DNA from: Rhynchopus sp. YZ270_cl-10 | Lineage: Eukaryota > Euglenozoa > Diplonemea > Diplonemida > Diplonemidae | NCBI GenBank assembly: GCA_964035575.1 | Contig: OZ037905.1 | Location: 273,001 to 337,000 of the forward strand | Reading direction: 5' to 3' | Length of the DNA stretch: 64,000 nt | Part shown: piece by piece, positions 51,800 through 61,351 of the stretch | Layout of the letters: each line of letters starts with the position of its first letter | How positions within the stretch are numbered: position 1 is the stretch's first letter | Position numbers and translations under genes: made by a program | The notes under the pieces: model-generated | What the model saw: the letters and a program-made list of their open reading frames with translations, nothing else | Databases searched by the model: none | What the model was told of the DNA's origin: nothing

Positions 51800-53221
51800 C
51801 TATGAATAATCCTTCATCCAGGTTCTGTCGATCCAATCCTTGAGCTCCCAGAGGAACGGAGCGGTGACAGACATGGGACCACGCGAGGCGATGCACCGCT
51901 CAGGATGCCCTGTCCCGAAGAGCCCTAGGAAGGATTTGGGCGGGACGAAGGGCTCGAGGGTTGTGGTCTGGCCGACAGGGTTTCCGTGCTCAACCATTTT
52001 GCGAAGATTGCGTGTAAGCACAGGGCCTTCCCGCACCGCAAAGACACCGGCCTTAGGAAGCGGTGTAGGGAACCCTGCACAGTCCCCTGACGCAAACACA
52101 TTCGGGTGGCTCACACTCTGCAGCGCGGTGTTCACTGCGATGAACCCTCCCTCTGCCAGCTCAAGCCCGGTGTCCTGCAGCCACTTCGCCGTGCCCGCCT
52201 CGGTGCACCACAACACAGTGTCCGCTGCGAACTCCCGCCCATCTTTGCATGACACCACCCCATTCTTCACAGAGTCAACTGAAGTGCCCAAAACCATTGT
52301 AATATCGCGGGACATAATTTCCTGCTTCATCTCACGCTGTGCAGCAGCGCAGTGGGAAGGGAGCACCCCGGCGCCGCGGCTGACGATAGTGCATTTGATA
52401 TTGTCTTCGTTGTGGCCTGCCTTTTTGATTTCACGGCGGAGACGAGCTTCCATTGAAAGAACCATTTCGCAGCCTGACGCACCGCCACCTACTACGGAAA
52501 GGTTGAAGACGGAGGATGCACTCTTCTCGACCACTGCTTTGATCACCGCATTCCATTTATCATTAAAAGAGTCAATCGGTTTGACAGGAAGCACTGCTAA
52601 GTCTGGAGCGACCTGAGATGGCGCGCTTCCGATATCGACACTGAGAATGTCATATTTGACACGCTCCGCTCCACACACCACCTCATTTGCAGCAGTGTCA
52701 ATCCCCGTTGCCTCCTTTAATATAAGCTCAATGTTTCCTGCTTCACAGAGTTTGACCAGATCGATATGGCATTCTTCAAATGAATACATCCCAGCAACAT
52801 ACCCAGGCAGCATGCCACTGTACGGTGTCATGCGGACACGAGAGATAAGGGTGACCTTTGTGTTTTGGTCAGGGTTTTTCACATAATCCTTTAAGGTGTA
52901 GGCGTGAGCGTGACCACCGCCAAGCAGAACCAGGTGTGTCTGGACAGAAGCGGGTGGAGGTGATGGTGCGGCAACGATCTCCCCGCCGGTGTCAACGTGG
53001 CTGAGGTTCGTGTATTGTAGTCGGCGTTGGCGTTCGAGGGAAAGGACAAATTGGATTTCGGATTGTGTGTCCCGCCAGGTGCCTTCCCGAGGTGAAATCA
53101 TTGCGTATTTGATGCGGAGAAGCAAGATAGCGACCTCCACCCGAGCCCTCGGAATGCAAGACAGCGATGCCCCCAGTGCCACTGCAGACACAGCTGCCGT
53201 CGCGCCGGCCTTGATTATCAT
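51800..53221 (-). CDS. FAD/NAD(P)H-dependent oxidoreductase, SelD-associated type
   Basis: 473 aa from the ATG at 53221. An alternative ATG at 53323 would add 34 residues of leader. Residues 4-20 are hydrophobic (membrane anchor or targeting). The first dinucleotide fold is at 97-106 (LVLLGGGHAHAY), followed by TPYSGMLPGYVAGMYSFEEC (132-151), which is the hallmark of the pyridine nucleotide-disulfide oxidoreductases related to those fused to selenide,water dikinase. The second fold is at 241-251 (LSVVGGGASGCEM) and the FAD-binding C-terminal Asp is in NVFASGDCAG (D380). No CxxxxC redox pair is visible, so it is NDH-2/FSP1-like rather than disulfide-reducing. No SelD domain is attached here. 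The reading frame stays open upstream into the hAT MITE, but that part is not credible protein. Confidence 0.85.
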   Translation of the reverse strand: MIIKAGATAAVSAVALGASLSCIPRARVEVAILLLRIKYAMISPREGTWRDTQSEIQFVLSLERQRRLQYTNLSHVDTGGEIVAAPSPPPASVQTHLVLLGGGHAHAYTLKDYVKNPDQNTKVTLISRVRMTPYSGMLPGYVAGMYSFEECHIDLVKLCEAGNIELILKEATGIDTAANEVVCGAERVKYDILSVDIGSAPSQVAPDLAVLPVKPIDSFNDKWNAVIKAVVEKSASSVFNLSVVGGGASGCEMVLSMEARLRREIKKAGHNEDNIKCTIVSRGAGVLPSHCAAAQREMKQEIMSRDITMVLGTSVDSVKNGVVSCKDGREFAADTVLWCTEAGTAKWLQDTGLELAEGGFIAVNTALQSVSHPNVFASGDCAGFPTPLPKAGVFAVREGPVLTRNLRKMVEHGNPVGQTTTLEPFVPPKSFLGLFGTGHPERCIASRGPMSVTAPFLWELKDWIDRTWMKDYS

Positions 53222-53371
53222 TTTCAAAATCTTTTCTGAAGGGGGGAGTAAATTCAAAGGGAATTTTCTTTTGAGCAAAAATGGCAAGTATATGAAAGGG
53301 AGAGGTAGAGGGGTGGTAGGCATCTTTTGTTGATATGAAAACTGTTTTTTAAAAAAGAGAATGGTTGTAAG

Positions 53372-54115
53372 CAGGGCGTTCGCCCCGGGGCGAAAAATAT
53401 TTTTTTTCGTTAAAAAATTTTTTTCCTGAAAAAATGACGTTTTATTTCGCCCCAGGGCTTCGCCCCACCGGGGCGAAACCCTGTATAAATAAATAAATAA
53501 ATAAATAAATAAAGGGGGAAAAAAAGAGAGAGAGAGAGAGAGATTTCTCCCCACCACCCTGTAGACCCCTCCGGGGGTCGCAGAGGGGTGTCCACTGTAC
53601 TCAAAATCATCCGTAAACCCGCCTGCCGTGAGAGGAAGTTTCCCCAGCACTCCCGCTCGCTCCTCAATCCTGCAGTCTGCTGAAGGTGTACCGTACCCCC
53701 TGTTATAGAAGGTGTCACTGCTCGTGTCAACTCTATCTTCAATGGCAGAGAGTTGAAAATAATCAAAATAAGGATGAAGTCTCATATGACGGATGCCTCT
53801 CTCTTGTACATCTGCTTGATTAAACAACACAAAGAGACCCTCAGTGAGGGGGGATTGATGAAATTCTTCATCGTTTTGCTGGTTTTAGTATCAGGAAAGT
53901 TCAGCTGTAATATCACTTGTGCTGGGGAAGGGATCACGCGCAAATCGCAAATTTTTTTTGACCATTCAGTACCAGGGATTCACCCACGAACTAACTTCTC
54001 TCCGGCGGGAAAATTTTTTTGACCTATTTTAAGCACTAGTAAAAAAACGAAAATTTCGGGGTTTTTGGCATTTCGCCACGATCAGGAAAAAACGATGGCG
54101 ATAGCGAACGCCCTG
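53372..54115 (-). mobile_element. Nonautonomous hAT element, copy 2
   Basis: Ends CAGGGCGTTCGC and GCGAACGCCCTG, with perfect 8-bp duplications GTTGTAAG (53364-53371 and 54116-54123). Aligns with copy 1 (432-1251) in reverse orientation along its entire length. It lacks the H2 insertion and has extra ATAA and GA units. It inserted into an H1 repeat, whose remaining part is 54116-54155, and it ends 151 bp upstream of the oxidoreductase ATG, so it may affect that promoter. Confidence 0.93.
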
Positions 54116-54155
54116 GTTGTAAGATGAATGTGCCCTCTCGTGCACGCACATCTCA
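54116..54155 (-). repeat. H1 hairpin repeat interrupted by the hAT MITE
   Basis: GTTGTAAGATGAATGTGCCC, then TCTCGTGCACGCACATCT. The stem GTGC/GCAC is a compensatory variant of CTAAGC/GCTTAG around the same CCTCTCGT loop. Its first eight bases are the MITE target duplication. It lies about 500 bp past the deaminase stop. Confidence 0.65.
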
Positions 54156-54652
54156 AAATGCTGTATTTATTTATTTATTTTTTGGAAAACGAAAAGCGGG
54201 CAAGTATTGACAAAAAAAACCCCCCCCCCCTTCCCATCCAAAGACGACACAAAAACACAAACTCCGCAAAAGGGTTAGAAAGTAAGCTACTCTGTTCCTG
54301 CGTCTCGCTTTGTAAAGTTTTTAGTTTTTTTTTTAAATGCGGGGGGAAGTTTACTTTAATTTTTTTTCTGTAGAAATATTTGGACGTCATTCCAGAAAGT
54401 TTTTTTCTTTTTTGCTCTCAACTTTTATTTTTTTTCTTACTTTCTTTTTGTTTTACTTTCAGTCTTTTTCAAAATATTTGAAACAATCACTCGTATCAGA
54501 GTCTAATTGTTGATACGTCAATACGAACTTGTCTTTTAATTTTACAGAATCCAGCATCAGCATCAAAAGGGGTTCTTCCCACTTTCTGACACCATTTCTC
54601 CCCCCCGCCCCCTATCTCTCTTTCTCTCTTGATGTTTAGGGTGTCAGTATGT
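54156..54652. other. Intergenic, 3' side of the deaminase
   Basis: T-rich, no gene or repeat recognised. Confidence 0.5.
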
Positions 54653-55212
54653 TCACCGCTTGCGGCGTGTGTGCTCACGCACCTTCCCTTCGTACCCATG
54701 ATCGTCTCTGACCTGGGTGTCAATCGGAAGAGAGGGCATATTCCTGTCACAGTAGTCACCCCAACCTTCAGGGTCTGGGTCTGTGAAGATCACCTGGCGG
54801 ACCTTGGCTCGGATGAGCTGTTCGGCGCAGTCAGCACAGGGGCGTGATACTTGGAAGTCCTGTGGTGTGATAGGGGTTTTTTTTGTGTTGGTTGTGTCCA
54901 CATACATCCGAGCTGTCGGAGCTGTCGTCGTCGTCCGGGATACGCACGATAAGCATCACACACTGCGGGATGAGCTTCTTCTGCCTGCAGTTCTTCAGAC
55001 ACGCAATCTCTGCATGCACGCTGTAGCCCTCTTTAGCCTGGTAAAACACAATACATGGGGTGCTTGCCGTTCGTGGCCGAGTACCGGTTGTGCCCCTTCG
55101 AGATGACCCTCCCCTTGTACAGCAGCAGGGCACCGTGCTTTTTCCTCATTGGCGACTTGCGAGCCTCCTGAGAAGCAAGCTCGAGAAACGAGTGCAACCC
55201 ATCAATATGCAT
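54653..55212 (-). CDS. Cytidine/deoxycytidylate deaminase-family protein, three exons
   Basis: Exons 55212-55055, 55020-54906 and 54859-54653 join in frame to 159 aa. The introns are 34 nt (GTATTG..TACAG) and 46 nt (GTATGT..CACAG). The 34-nt intron is inferred because it alone restores HPIVHAEIACLKNC across the junction. The zinc site is H55 with catalytic E57 (VHAEIACL) and C99, C102 (RPCADCAEQL). Before it, ALLLYKGRVISKGHNRYS is the usual substrate-side strand. After the second Cys, IRAKVRQVIFTDPDPEGW fits the dCMP/CMP deaminase fold. It converts a cytosine nucleotide or base to uracil; dCMP is the likeliest substrate but is not certain. The C-terminus is basic (VREHTRRKR). An Asp/Ser run (DDDDSSDSSD) sits between the two zinc motifs. 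Confidence 0.85.
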
Positions 55213-55811
55213 ATTGACGACAAAAGAGGGAAGAGGATGTGTTCTCTGAAGTGAGAGGTGAAGAGAGAGGTGAAGAGGGGGAGGAAATACAGCGAAATTT
55301 GATGACGTACAGAAACCTCAAGGCGGATGCAGGCACAGTGACAAAGACAAAGAACAAAGAGAAAAAAATGCGTGTTCCTAAAGCCTCTGTTCGCCATCCA
55401 AAATGTGGTAAAACTCTATTTAAAAGGGAAGAAGAAAAAATGTGCCTCATTCTTTGTTTTAAAGCTTCAGTTAGATGTCAAAACCGTTCTGTGTTTTTTG
55501 AAAACTTGGTTGTATTAGTGTAGCCACCCTAGAGTGTGCTCCACTATTTTTTTTTTTTTTGAAAAAGGTGCCTTGGGATAGAAGTGTAGTTGACACCTTA
55601 CACACACACACACACCCCACCCCCCATCCCCCCGAGCGGAAGTGGTTCCTGAAACCATCCTCACTGCAGCCACTAAAGAGACACTTGGACATCAACACTT
55701 ATTATGCCCCCCTTTCTCTCACACAAGCATCACGACCGCATCCTACGTGAACATGGTACTGCTCTTCTCCTGAAGGCAACCATGCCCATCTGTCACCTTG
55801 CATTCCCCTAG
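55213..55811. other. Intergenic between deaminase and metallophosphatase
   Basis: Holds the H2 repeat at 55500-55547 and an AC microsatellite (about 55600-55615). No further gene seen. Confidence 0.5.
55500..55547 (-). repeat. H2 short hairpin repeat
   Basis: Identical to the canonical H2 sequence, with a T run on each side. It lies about 290 bp upstream of the deaminase ATG, on the promoter side. Confidence 0.8.
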
Positions 55812-56684
55812 CTAATCAAGCAGGATGTCGCCCTGCGCGGTACCACATCCGTTCAGCAGCACCGCACCATTGTCTTGGAAGGTGAGGACCCCATACGCGT
55901 TGTGCTGGTGGTGCAGCAGCATGGCCTTGAGCACTACGTAGTGTATTCCGCAAGGGTCCTTTGTGTAGGCACCTGGGTGGAAGTGGCCGCTGAGGACCGC
56001 GTGTACTGTGTTGGAGTGCTTGGTGAGGACAGTGCGTATGGCTGCGTGGTTCCACGCAAGGTGTGAAGCGACGCCTTCACAGGCGGGGTGCAGTGGGTGG
56101 TGTGTCAGGACAATGGCACGCAGTCCTTGCTCCTCACAGTGCGCAAGGCTTGTCTCAAGGAAGCGCAGCTGCGCCGCACACACACCGCCGTTGTAGTCCT
56201 TCATCTCAGGCGCCGACGCCAACGGGCGTGCTTCAAGATACTCCCGCACCTCTTCGCCCTGCACATCTTCTTCACCCCAGCCACCTCCACACAGCGACAG
56301 CTCTGTTGTGTCCAGCGTCACGAACACCCAGCCCTCCAACCCTGCGAGTTGCGTTCTGTTGAAAAATGACCCGGGTATGCCCAACTGTGTGTGCAGCGTC
56401 GTGCGGGGGTTGTTCACGAGGCAGTGGTTCCCTACTACGTGCAGGACACGCTCCGCAGCGGGGTGGAGAACCTGCAGTACTGCATCCATGTCTGCCTCCG
56501 ACTCTTCACACGAAGCCCCCCCGTCAATAATGTCGCCCAGCTGCGCCACACACACCACTCCTTCCCGCTGCCACACCGTCACCGCAGCCGCCAAACGGTC
56601 CAGCGCGTCCACATACTGTTCCGTCTCCTCCTCAGCACTGCTCCTGTACTGCACATCAGCGACGATGCCGACCTTGCATGGCAT
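55812..56684 (-). CDS. Calcineurin-like metallophosphatase, ADPRibase-Mn type
   Basis: 290 aa from the ATG at 56684, which is the first ATG in frame. The metal ligands of the dinuclear site are all present: GIVADVQY (D10, Q12), LGDIIDG (D51), GNHCLV (N86, H87), LTHHPLHP (H195, H196) and SGHFHPG (H234, H236). The DVQY start, rather than DxH, is the mark of manganese-dependent ADP-ribose/CDP-alcohol diphosphatases, which hydrolyse ADP-ribose and related nucleotides. Cytosolic by lack of signal. No intron is seen. Its role here could be clearing ADP-ribose or CDP-alcohols. Confidence 0.87.
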   Translation of the reverse strand: MPCKVGIVADVQYRSSAEEETEQYVDALDRLAAAVTVWQREGVVCVAQLGDIIDGGASCEESEADMDAVLQVLHPAAERVLHVVGNHCLVNNPRTTLHTQLGIPGSFFNRTQLAGLEGWVFVTLDTTELSLCGGGWGEEDVQGEEVREYLEARPLASAPEMKDYNGGVCAAQLRFLETSLAHCEEQGLRAIVLTHHPLHPACEGVASHLAWNHAAIRTVLTKHSNTVHAVLSGHFHPGAYTKDPCGIHYVVLKAMLLHHQHNAYGVLTFQDNGAVLLNGCGTAQGDILLD

Positions 56685-56868
56685 ATTGAGGGGAGAGCTG
56701 AAGGCATGTAAAAAAGGGTGGGGGTGGTGCACGACGTGGTAGGTGCAATGCAAAGTTAGTCTTTTAAAATAAGATTGGTGTTCACGTTCGTTTTGTTATT
56801 TGCATTGTTAGTTTGTTCATTAATTTAGGCAATTCGTGATGAAACGCCAAGGGATTCTGCAGCTTTTG

Positions 56869-57041
56869 GTGCTATCCGGGGGGCGGCGTTTTGCAAAGTT
56901 TCACAAAATTTCAATCAAAATCACAACTTTTCACAACGGTGTGTGTACATAATTGCGAAACGTTGCGAAACGTTGTGCATAGGATTGAAATTTTGTGACA
57001 TTTTGTGAAACTTTGCAAAACGCCGCCCCCCGAATAGCGCC
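56869..57041. mobile_element. Palindromic MITE, about 173 bp
   Basis: Left GGTGCTATCCGGGGGGCGGC and right complement of GGCGCTATTCGGGGGGCGGC. The inverted arms continue for over 55 bp (GTTTTGCAAAGTTTCAC, then AAAATTTCAATC). GCTTTT appears on both sides, one base out of register. No coding capacity. It ends about 30 bp beyond the 3' end of Ubl-WD40 gene 5. Confidence 0.75.
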
Positions 57042-57071
57042 TGCTTTTCTGCATCATAATTTTTTCAGTAT

Positions 57072-58142
57072 TCAAGACAAGTGTGATATGTCAACAATCT
57101 CAACACCCTCATCCCTGCCGTACATCAGCACACCACCACAGCTGCTGATTGCAAGACCGCAAGAATTGCTATCAAAGTCACGACATATCAGTTGCGCTGT
57201 TGAGATGGACCAAGCGCACAAGTTCTCGCAAGAGTCGGCAGCAACAACGTCGTTCGACACAGCAACATCAGTCCAGTCGTTTTCTGAGTCGTCTTCAAAT
57301 AAACATTCACGTGTTTCGATGTTCCAGACACGCACACATTTGTTGCAACATGCTGCAATGAAACGCTGGTTTGGTGACAGTGCCAGATAACCAACATTCG
57401 CAGGGCACGTGAGAACAAGCACCTCCACCCCTGTCGTGTAGTCCCAGATGGTGACATCTTTGCTGTTGTCCCCAAACATCGCCACCCTGTCGCCTGTCAC
57501 AACCATCACGGCCACGCAAGACACAATGTGGCTCCATTCATGCACAACAACGCCTGTTGCAATGTCCCACACCTGAAGAGCGTAGCTGCAGAACGATAAC
57601 AGCTTTGTTCCACAGGGTGACCATGCGGTGGCCCACCCAACTTCATCTCCAAAGGAGTGCTTCAATGCACCTGTCTTCACGTCATGAACTTCAGCACAGG
57701 CCTCGTTCTCGTCTATGAATGAGATCCACTCACTGCAAGGTGAGAATGTGGGTTTCACAGCATAGTCGCAAGGGAAGTGGCACAGACGCTCATGTGTTTC
57801 CATGTCGAAGATGGACATATCATCCTCGTAATACATCACTGCAAGGTACCTGTCACACGGGGAAAGTGTGAGGGAATATATGTCCTCCGAAGGTATCACC
57901 CCAGGAGTGATGTTGGCACCAGTGCAGTACAGCTCAACGGCACATCCCTCATCCATCTCCGTGTCGCAGATGCGCAAGTCGTCGTTGCCGATGTCGCCAC
58001 CGCCTCTCATCCGCACACCAACATGCCGAGCACGTGGCACGCCAAGCTCCGCAACAAGCTTCCCCTTCACCTGTGCAAGGGTGGCGCTCCTGTCCACTTC
58101 TATCACACAGCTTGCAGACTCGAAGTGTCCTGTGATGTCCAT
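57072..58142 (-). CDS. Ubl-WD40 array gene 5
   Basis: 356 aa, ending VEIVDISHLS. Blade loops: MYYEDDM (1), DENEA in the second blade, FCSYA (3), DNSKD (4), CCNKC (5), DSCENL (6). Blade 3 is two residues shorter in its preceding linker (GDEVGWATAW). It stands alone, 16 kb away from genes 1-4 and separated from gene 6 by 2 kb of repeats. The shared 3' flank is replaced by the palindromic MITE region. Confidence 0.84.
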   Translation of the reverse strand: MDITGHFESASCVIEVDRSATLAQVKGKLVAELGVPRARHVGVRMRGGGDIGNDDLRICDTEMDEGCAVELYCTGANITPGVIPSEDIYSLTLSPCDRYLAVMYYEDDMSIFDMETHERLCHFPCDYAVKPTFSPCSEWISFIDENEACAEVHDVKTGALKHSFGDEVGWATAWSPCGTKLLSFCSYALQVWDIATGVVVHEWSHIVSCVAVMVVTGDRVAMFGDNSKDVTIWDYTTGVEVLVLTCPANVGYLALSPNQRFIAACCNKCVRVWNIETRECLFEDDSENDWTDVAVSNDVVAADSCENLCAWSISTAQLICRDFDSNSCGLAISSCGGVLMYGRDEGVEIVDISHLS

Positions 58143-58259
58143 GTTCAGGGGGTGTAACTCTGTTCTGTGGGGACAGGTGGGTGGGGAGGGCAGGAAGAAG
58201 AGGGGTGGGGTTGTGAAAGGTTGTGAGGAGCAAAGTGATAATCAACAGTCCTTATTCTG

Positions 58260-60000
58260 TGTGTTTTCGTTTTGTTTAAATCCTAACTGAAGAGAAAATT
58301 GCTCGAATGGACGTTTCTGGGTTCCGGCATTCTGAGTCAAAAAAAAATCTATTTTTTCGCGAGGGTTTTCTAAGCACTGGTTGTGCTTAGAAAACCCAAT
58401 TTTTTTTACCCTTGACAAGTGCATTTGAGTAACTCACAATGCATCAAAACGAAAAGGTCGTTTTTGGCACCTTTAAAACCGGGCACCGCTGAGTTCACCA
58501 TATTTTTGCCCGCTTTATTTAGTGGAGTAACTATCACTTTATCGTATGTGTGGATAAAAATCTGGGATGGAGTCAGCGGTGAAAATCTTGGGCAGTAAGC
58601 CCGGGAAAACCCGGGCTTAATTAATTTTGCGCAGAGCAAGCCCGGGTTCGAAGGCCGGGTTTACCCGGGCTTAAGCCTGGGTTTTCCCCGGGTTTTAAGT
58701 TTTCTGGGGTGGGCTGCCCCACCCCACTCCGGGGGTAGCCTCAGGGTGCAGCCCGGGGTAGTCAGTCGCCGAAACGAAGCTCTGTTGACAGAAAACAACA
58801 AAGTCAGTAAAGAAAACACACACGTCTATAAACCCCCCTCCCAACTATTGTTTACATACAGGTATTGTTTACATATAATTATTCACAGCTATTATTTACA
58901 TCCAATTACTATTTACATTCGAATTATTTATTTACACCCCCTTTTTTTTGCCGGTTTTTGGTGACGGGGTGCGGATTCGTGACCAAAAACACAATTTTTT
59001 GGAATTTCCGGAATCTGTCCAGAAAATGGTGGGGTCGATGTTGAAAATTGGACAATTTTTTGACCACTTAAATTTTGGAAAATATGAGCCCGGTCACTAG
59101 GTGGGGCCCATTTTCGGCCAAAAATTTTCACAAAATCCGAGTTTGTAAAATTGACCCTACACCCACATCAATTTCAATACTATACCTCACTTCACCTTCG
59201 GTTACCCTACAGGGGAGGTGTGGAAAATGTAAACAATACATGAGTGATAATTATTTACATGTACTATTTACATTTAAATTATTTACATGTATTATTTACA
59301 TGCACGAATACTATTTACATAAAAATATGTAAACAATAGCTGTGAGGGGGGTTTACTCAAGGGTTACCCACACCCAGAGCGCGACTTAATTGGTCAAACG
59401 CCGAAGGAAAAGGAAGCATGCATCATGGCGAAATAATAAAAGTAGCGTACCGTGCGCCTGCGGCGCAAGTTTGCAACCCACCCTTCCCATCACATAATTT
59501 GGCTGTAAAAATGTGCAATTATAAGCTCAATTTTTTGAAATGGTGCGTACCGTGGCTTCGCTTTGGGTGCCATGACCGCACTTTCTTTGTTATAAATGTA
59601 CTGTGGCTACTGATAATTCGCGCCTGGTGCACGAATTGCTATCAATGAAGTGCTGAATTAGATAACCGAGGAATTTTCATATTCCGCCGGAGGCAACTTG
59701 AGCTGGGTTGGGGACCCGGCTCGACCGAGTTTCAGCGAAAACCCCCAAAACCTATAATATCCCCTGCGGAGGGGGAAATTATTTTTTTGGGCTGACCGAG
59801 CCAGCCCCTCGTGGTCGGAATTCTCTTTTGAACCCTGGGTTTGCAGAAAAATTTTTTACACCAGTATTTTAATTATTTTCACAAAAAAACCAAGCCCGGG
59901 TACAAACCCGGGCTTCGAATTAATTTTGCTAGCTGGGGAAGCCCGGGATTTTCAACCCTGGATGGAGTGTTACCATTATTCACCATCGTATTTTTTGTAA
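58260..60000. other. Repeat-rich interval between array genes 5 and 6
   Basis: No gene. CCCGGG palindromes with ACCCGGGCTT and AATTAATTTTGC recur at 58590-58690 and 59890-59960. A hairpin near 58360-58400 pairs GTTTTCTAAGCAC with its complement. The MITE at 58829-59355 is listed separately. Confidence 0.5.
58829..59355. mobile_element. MITE with TATTTACAT subterminal repeats
   Basis: Ends TAAACCCCCCTC and GAGGGGGGTTTA, followed inside by TATTGTTTACATA and its complement TATGTAAACAATA. About four (left) and five (right) TATTTACAT units border the ends. 527 bp, no coding region. A target duplication was not found. Confidence 0.7.
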
Positions 60001-60131
60001 ACCCGCAACCCACTCCCACAACGAGAGACATGTGCATCTATCTTTACGTATCTTCCTGCGTGGAGTTACCCAGGCAAGGTGCAGGAAAGGGAAGCAAATG
60101 TAGATGGCACCTTTCCGTTGTGGAAATGGGT

Positions 60132-61214
60132 TCAAGACAGGTGTGAGATGTCAACAATCTCAACACCCTCATCCCTGCCGTGCATCACCACACCACCACA
60201 GCTGCTGATGGCAAGACCGCAAGAATTGCTGTCAAAGTCACGACGTAACAGTTGCTTCCCTGTTGAGATGGACCACACGCACACTGTCTCAGAAGAGTAG
60301 GCAGCAACAACGTCGTTCGACACAGCAACATTAGTCCAGTAGTTTTCTGAGACGTCTTTAAATACACATTCACCTGTTTCGATGTTCCAGACACGCACAG
60401 ATTTGCTGCAACACGCTGCAATGAAACGCTGGTTTGGTGATAGTGACACAAAACGAACATTATAAGTGAATGTCAGAACAAGCACCTCCACCCCTGTCGT
60501 GTAGTCCCAGATGGTGACCTCGTTGCTGTTGTTGCCAAACATCGCCACCCTGTCGCCTGCCACAGCCATGACGCAGTAGCACTTCACAATGTGGCTCCAT
60601 TCATGCACAACAACGCCTGTTGCAATGTCCCACACCTGCAAACCCTTCCTGCAGAACGACAACAGCTTTGTTCCACAGGGTGACCATGCCGTGGCCCACC
60701 TCCAATCTGCTTTATATCCAAAGGAGTGCTTCAATGCACCTGTCTTCACGTCATGAACTTCAGCACAGTTCGTATCAATATTCACGCATGAGATCCACTC
60801 ACCGCAAGGTGAGAAGGATGGGGTCCGTAAAAAGTCTCCAGGGAAGCTGCACAGACACTCACGTGTTTCTGTGTCGAAGATGGACACACCATTCACGCCA
60901 CACATCACTGCAAGGTACCTGTCACATGGGGAGAGTGTGAGCGAGAATGTGACACTCGAACGTGGTATCACCCCAGGGGAGATGTTGGCCACAGTGCAGT
61001 ACAGCTCAACGGCACATCCCTCATCCATCTCCGTGTCGCAGATGCGCAAGTCGTCGTTGCCGATGTCGCCACCGCCTTTCATCCGCACACCAACATGCCG
61101 AGCACGTGGCACGCCAAGCTCCGCAACAAGCTTCCCCTTCACCTGTGCAAGGGTGGCGCTCCTGTCCACTTCTATCACACAGCTTGCAGACTCGAAGTGT
61201 CCTGTGATGTCCAT
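60132..61214 (-). CDS. Ubl-WD40 array gene 6
   Basis: 360 aa from the family ATG at 61214; the frame is open further upstream through the leader. Blade loops: MCGVNG (1), FCRKG (3), NNSNE (4), CCSKS (5), YSSETV (6). Ubl module with MKGGGD and TVANI in place of TGANI. The linker before blade 3 is GYKADWRWATAW. The shared 3' flank is present at 60007-60131. Confidence 0.85.
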   Translation of the reverse strand: MDITGHFESASCVIEVDRSATLAQVKGKLVAELGVPRARHVGVRMKGGGDIGNDDLRICDTEMDEGCAVELYCTVANISPGVIPRSSVTFSLTLSPCDRYLAVMCGVNGVSIFDTETRECLCSFPGDFLRTPSFSPCGEWISCVNIDTNCAEVHDVKTGALKHSFGYKADWRWATAWSPCGTKLLSFCRKGLQVWDIATGVVVHEWSHIVKCYCVMAVAGDRVAMFGNNSNEVTIWDYTTGVEVLVLTFTYNVRFVSLSPNQRFIAACCSKSVRVWNIETGECVFKDVSENYWTNVAVSNDVVAAYSSETVCVWSISTGKQLLRRDFDSNSCGLAISSCGGVVMHGRDEGVEIVDISHLS

Positions 61215-61341
61215 GTTCAGGGGGTGTAACTCTGTTCTGTGGGGACAGGTGGGTGGGGAGGGCAGGAAGAAGAGGGGTGGGGTGGTGTTTGTGAAGGAAA
61301 CGGGATGTGACGTCATTTGCAAAAACAAGAGGGGGTCTCTC

Positions 61342-61351
61342 GATATATAAG
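61342..61351 (-). promoter_or_regulatory. TATA box of Ubl-WD40 gene 6
   Basis: TTATATATCG on the minus strand, 128 bp before the ATG, in the block shared with gene 3. Confidence 0.6.

Noticed and set aside
51800-52616. Plus-strand 258-aa frame over the oxidoreductase
   Set aside because: The minus strand has two dinucleotide-binding folds and the YSGMLPG motif. The plus frame has none.
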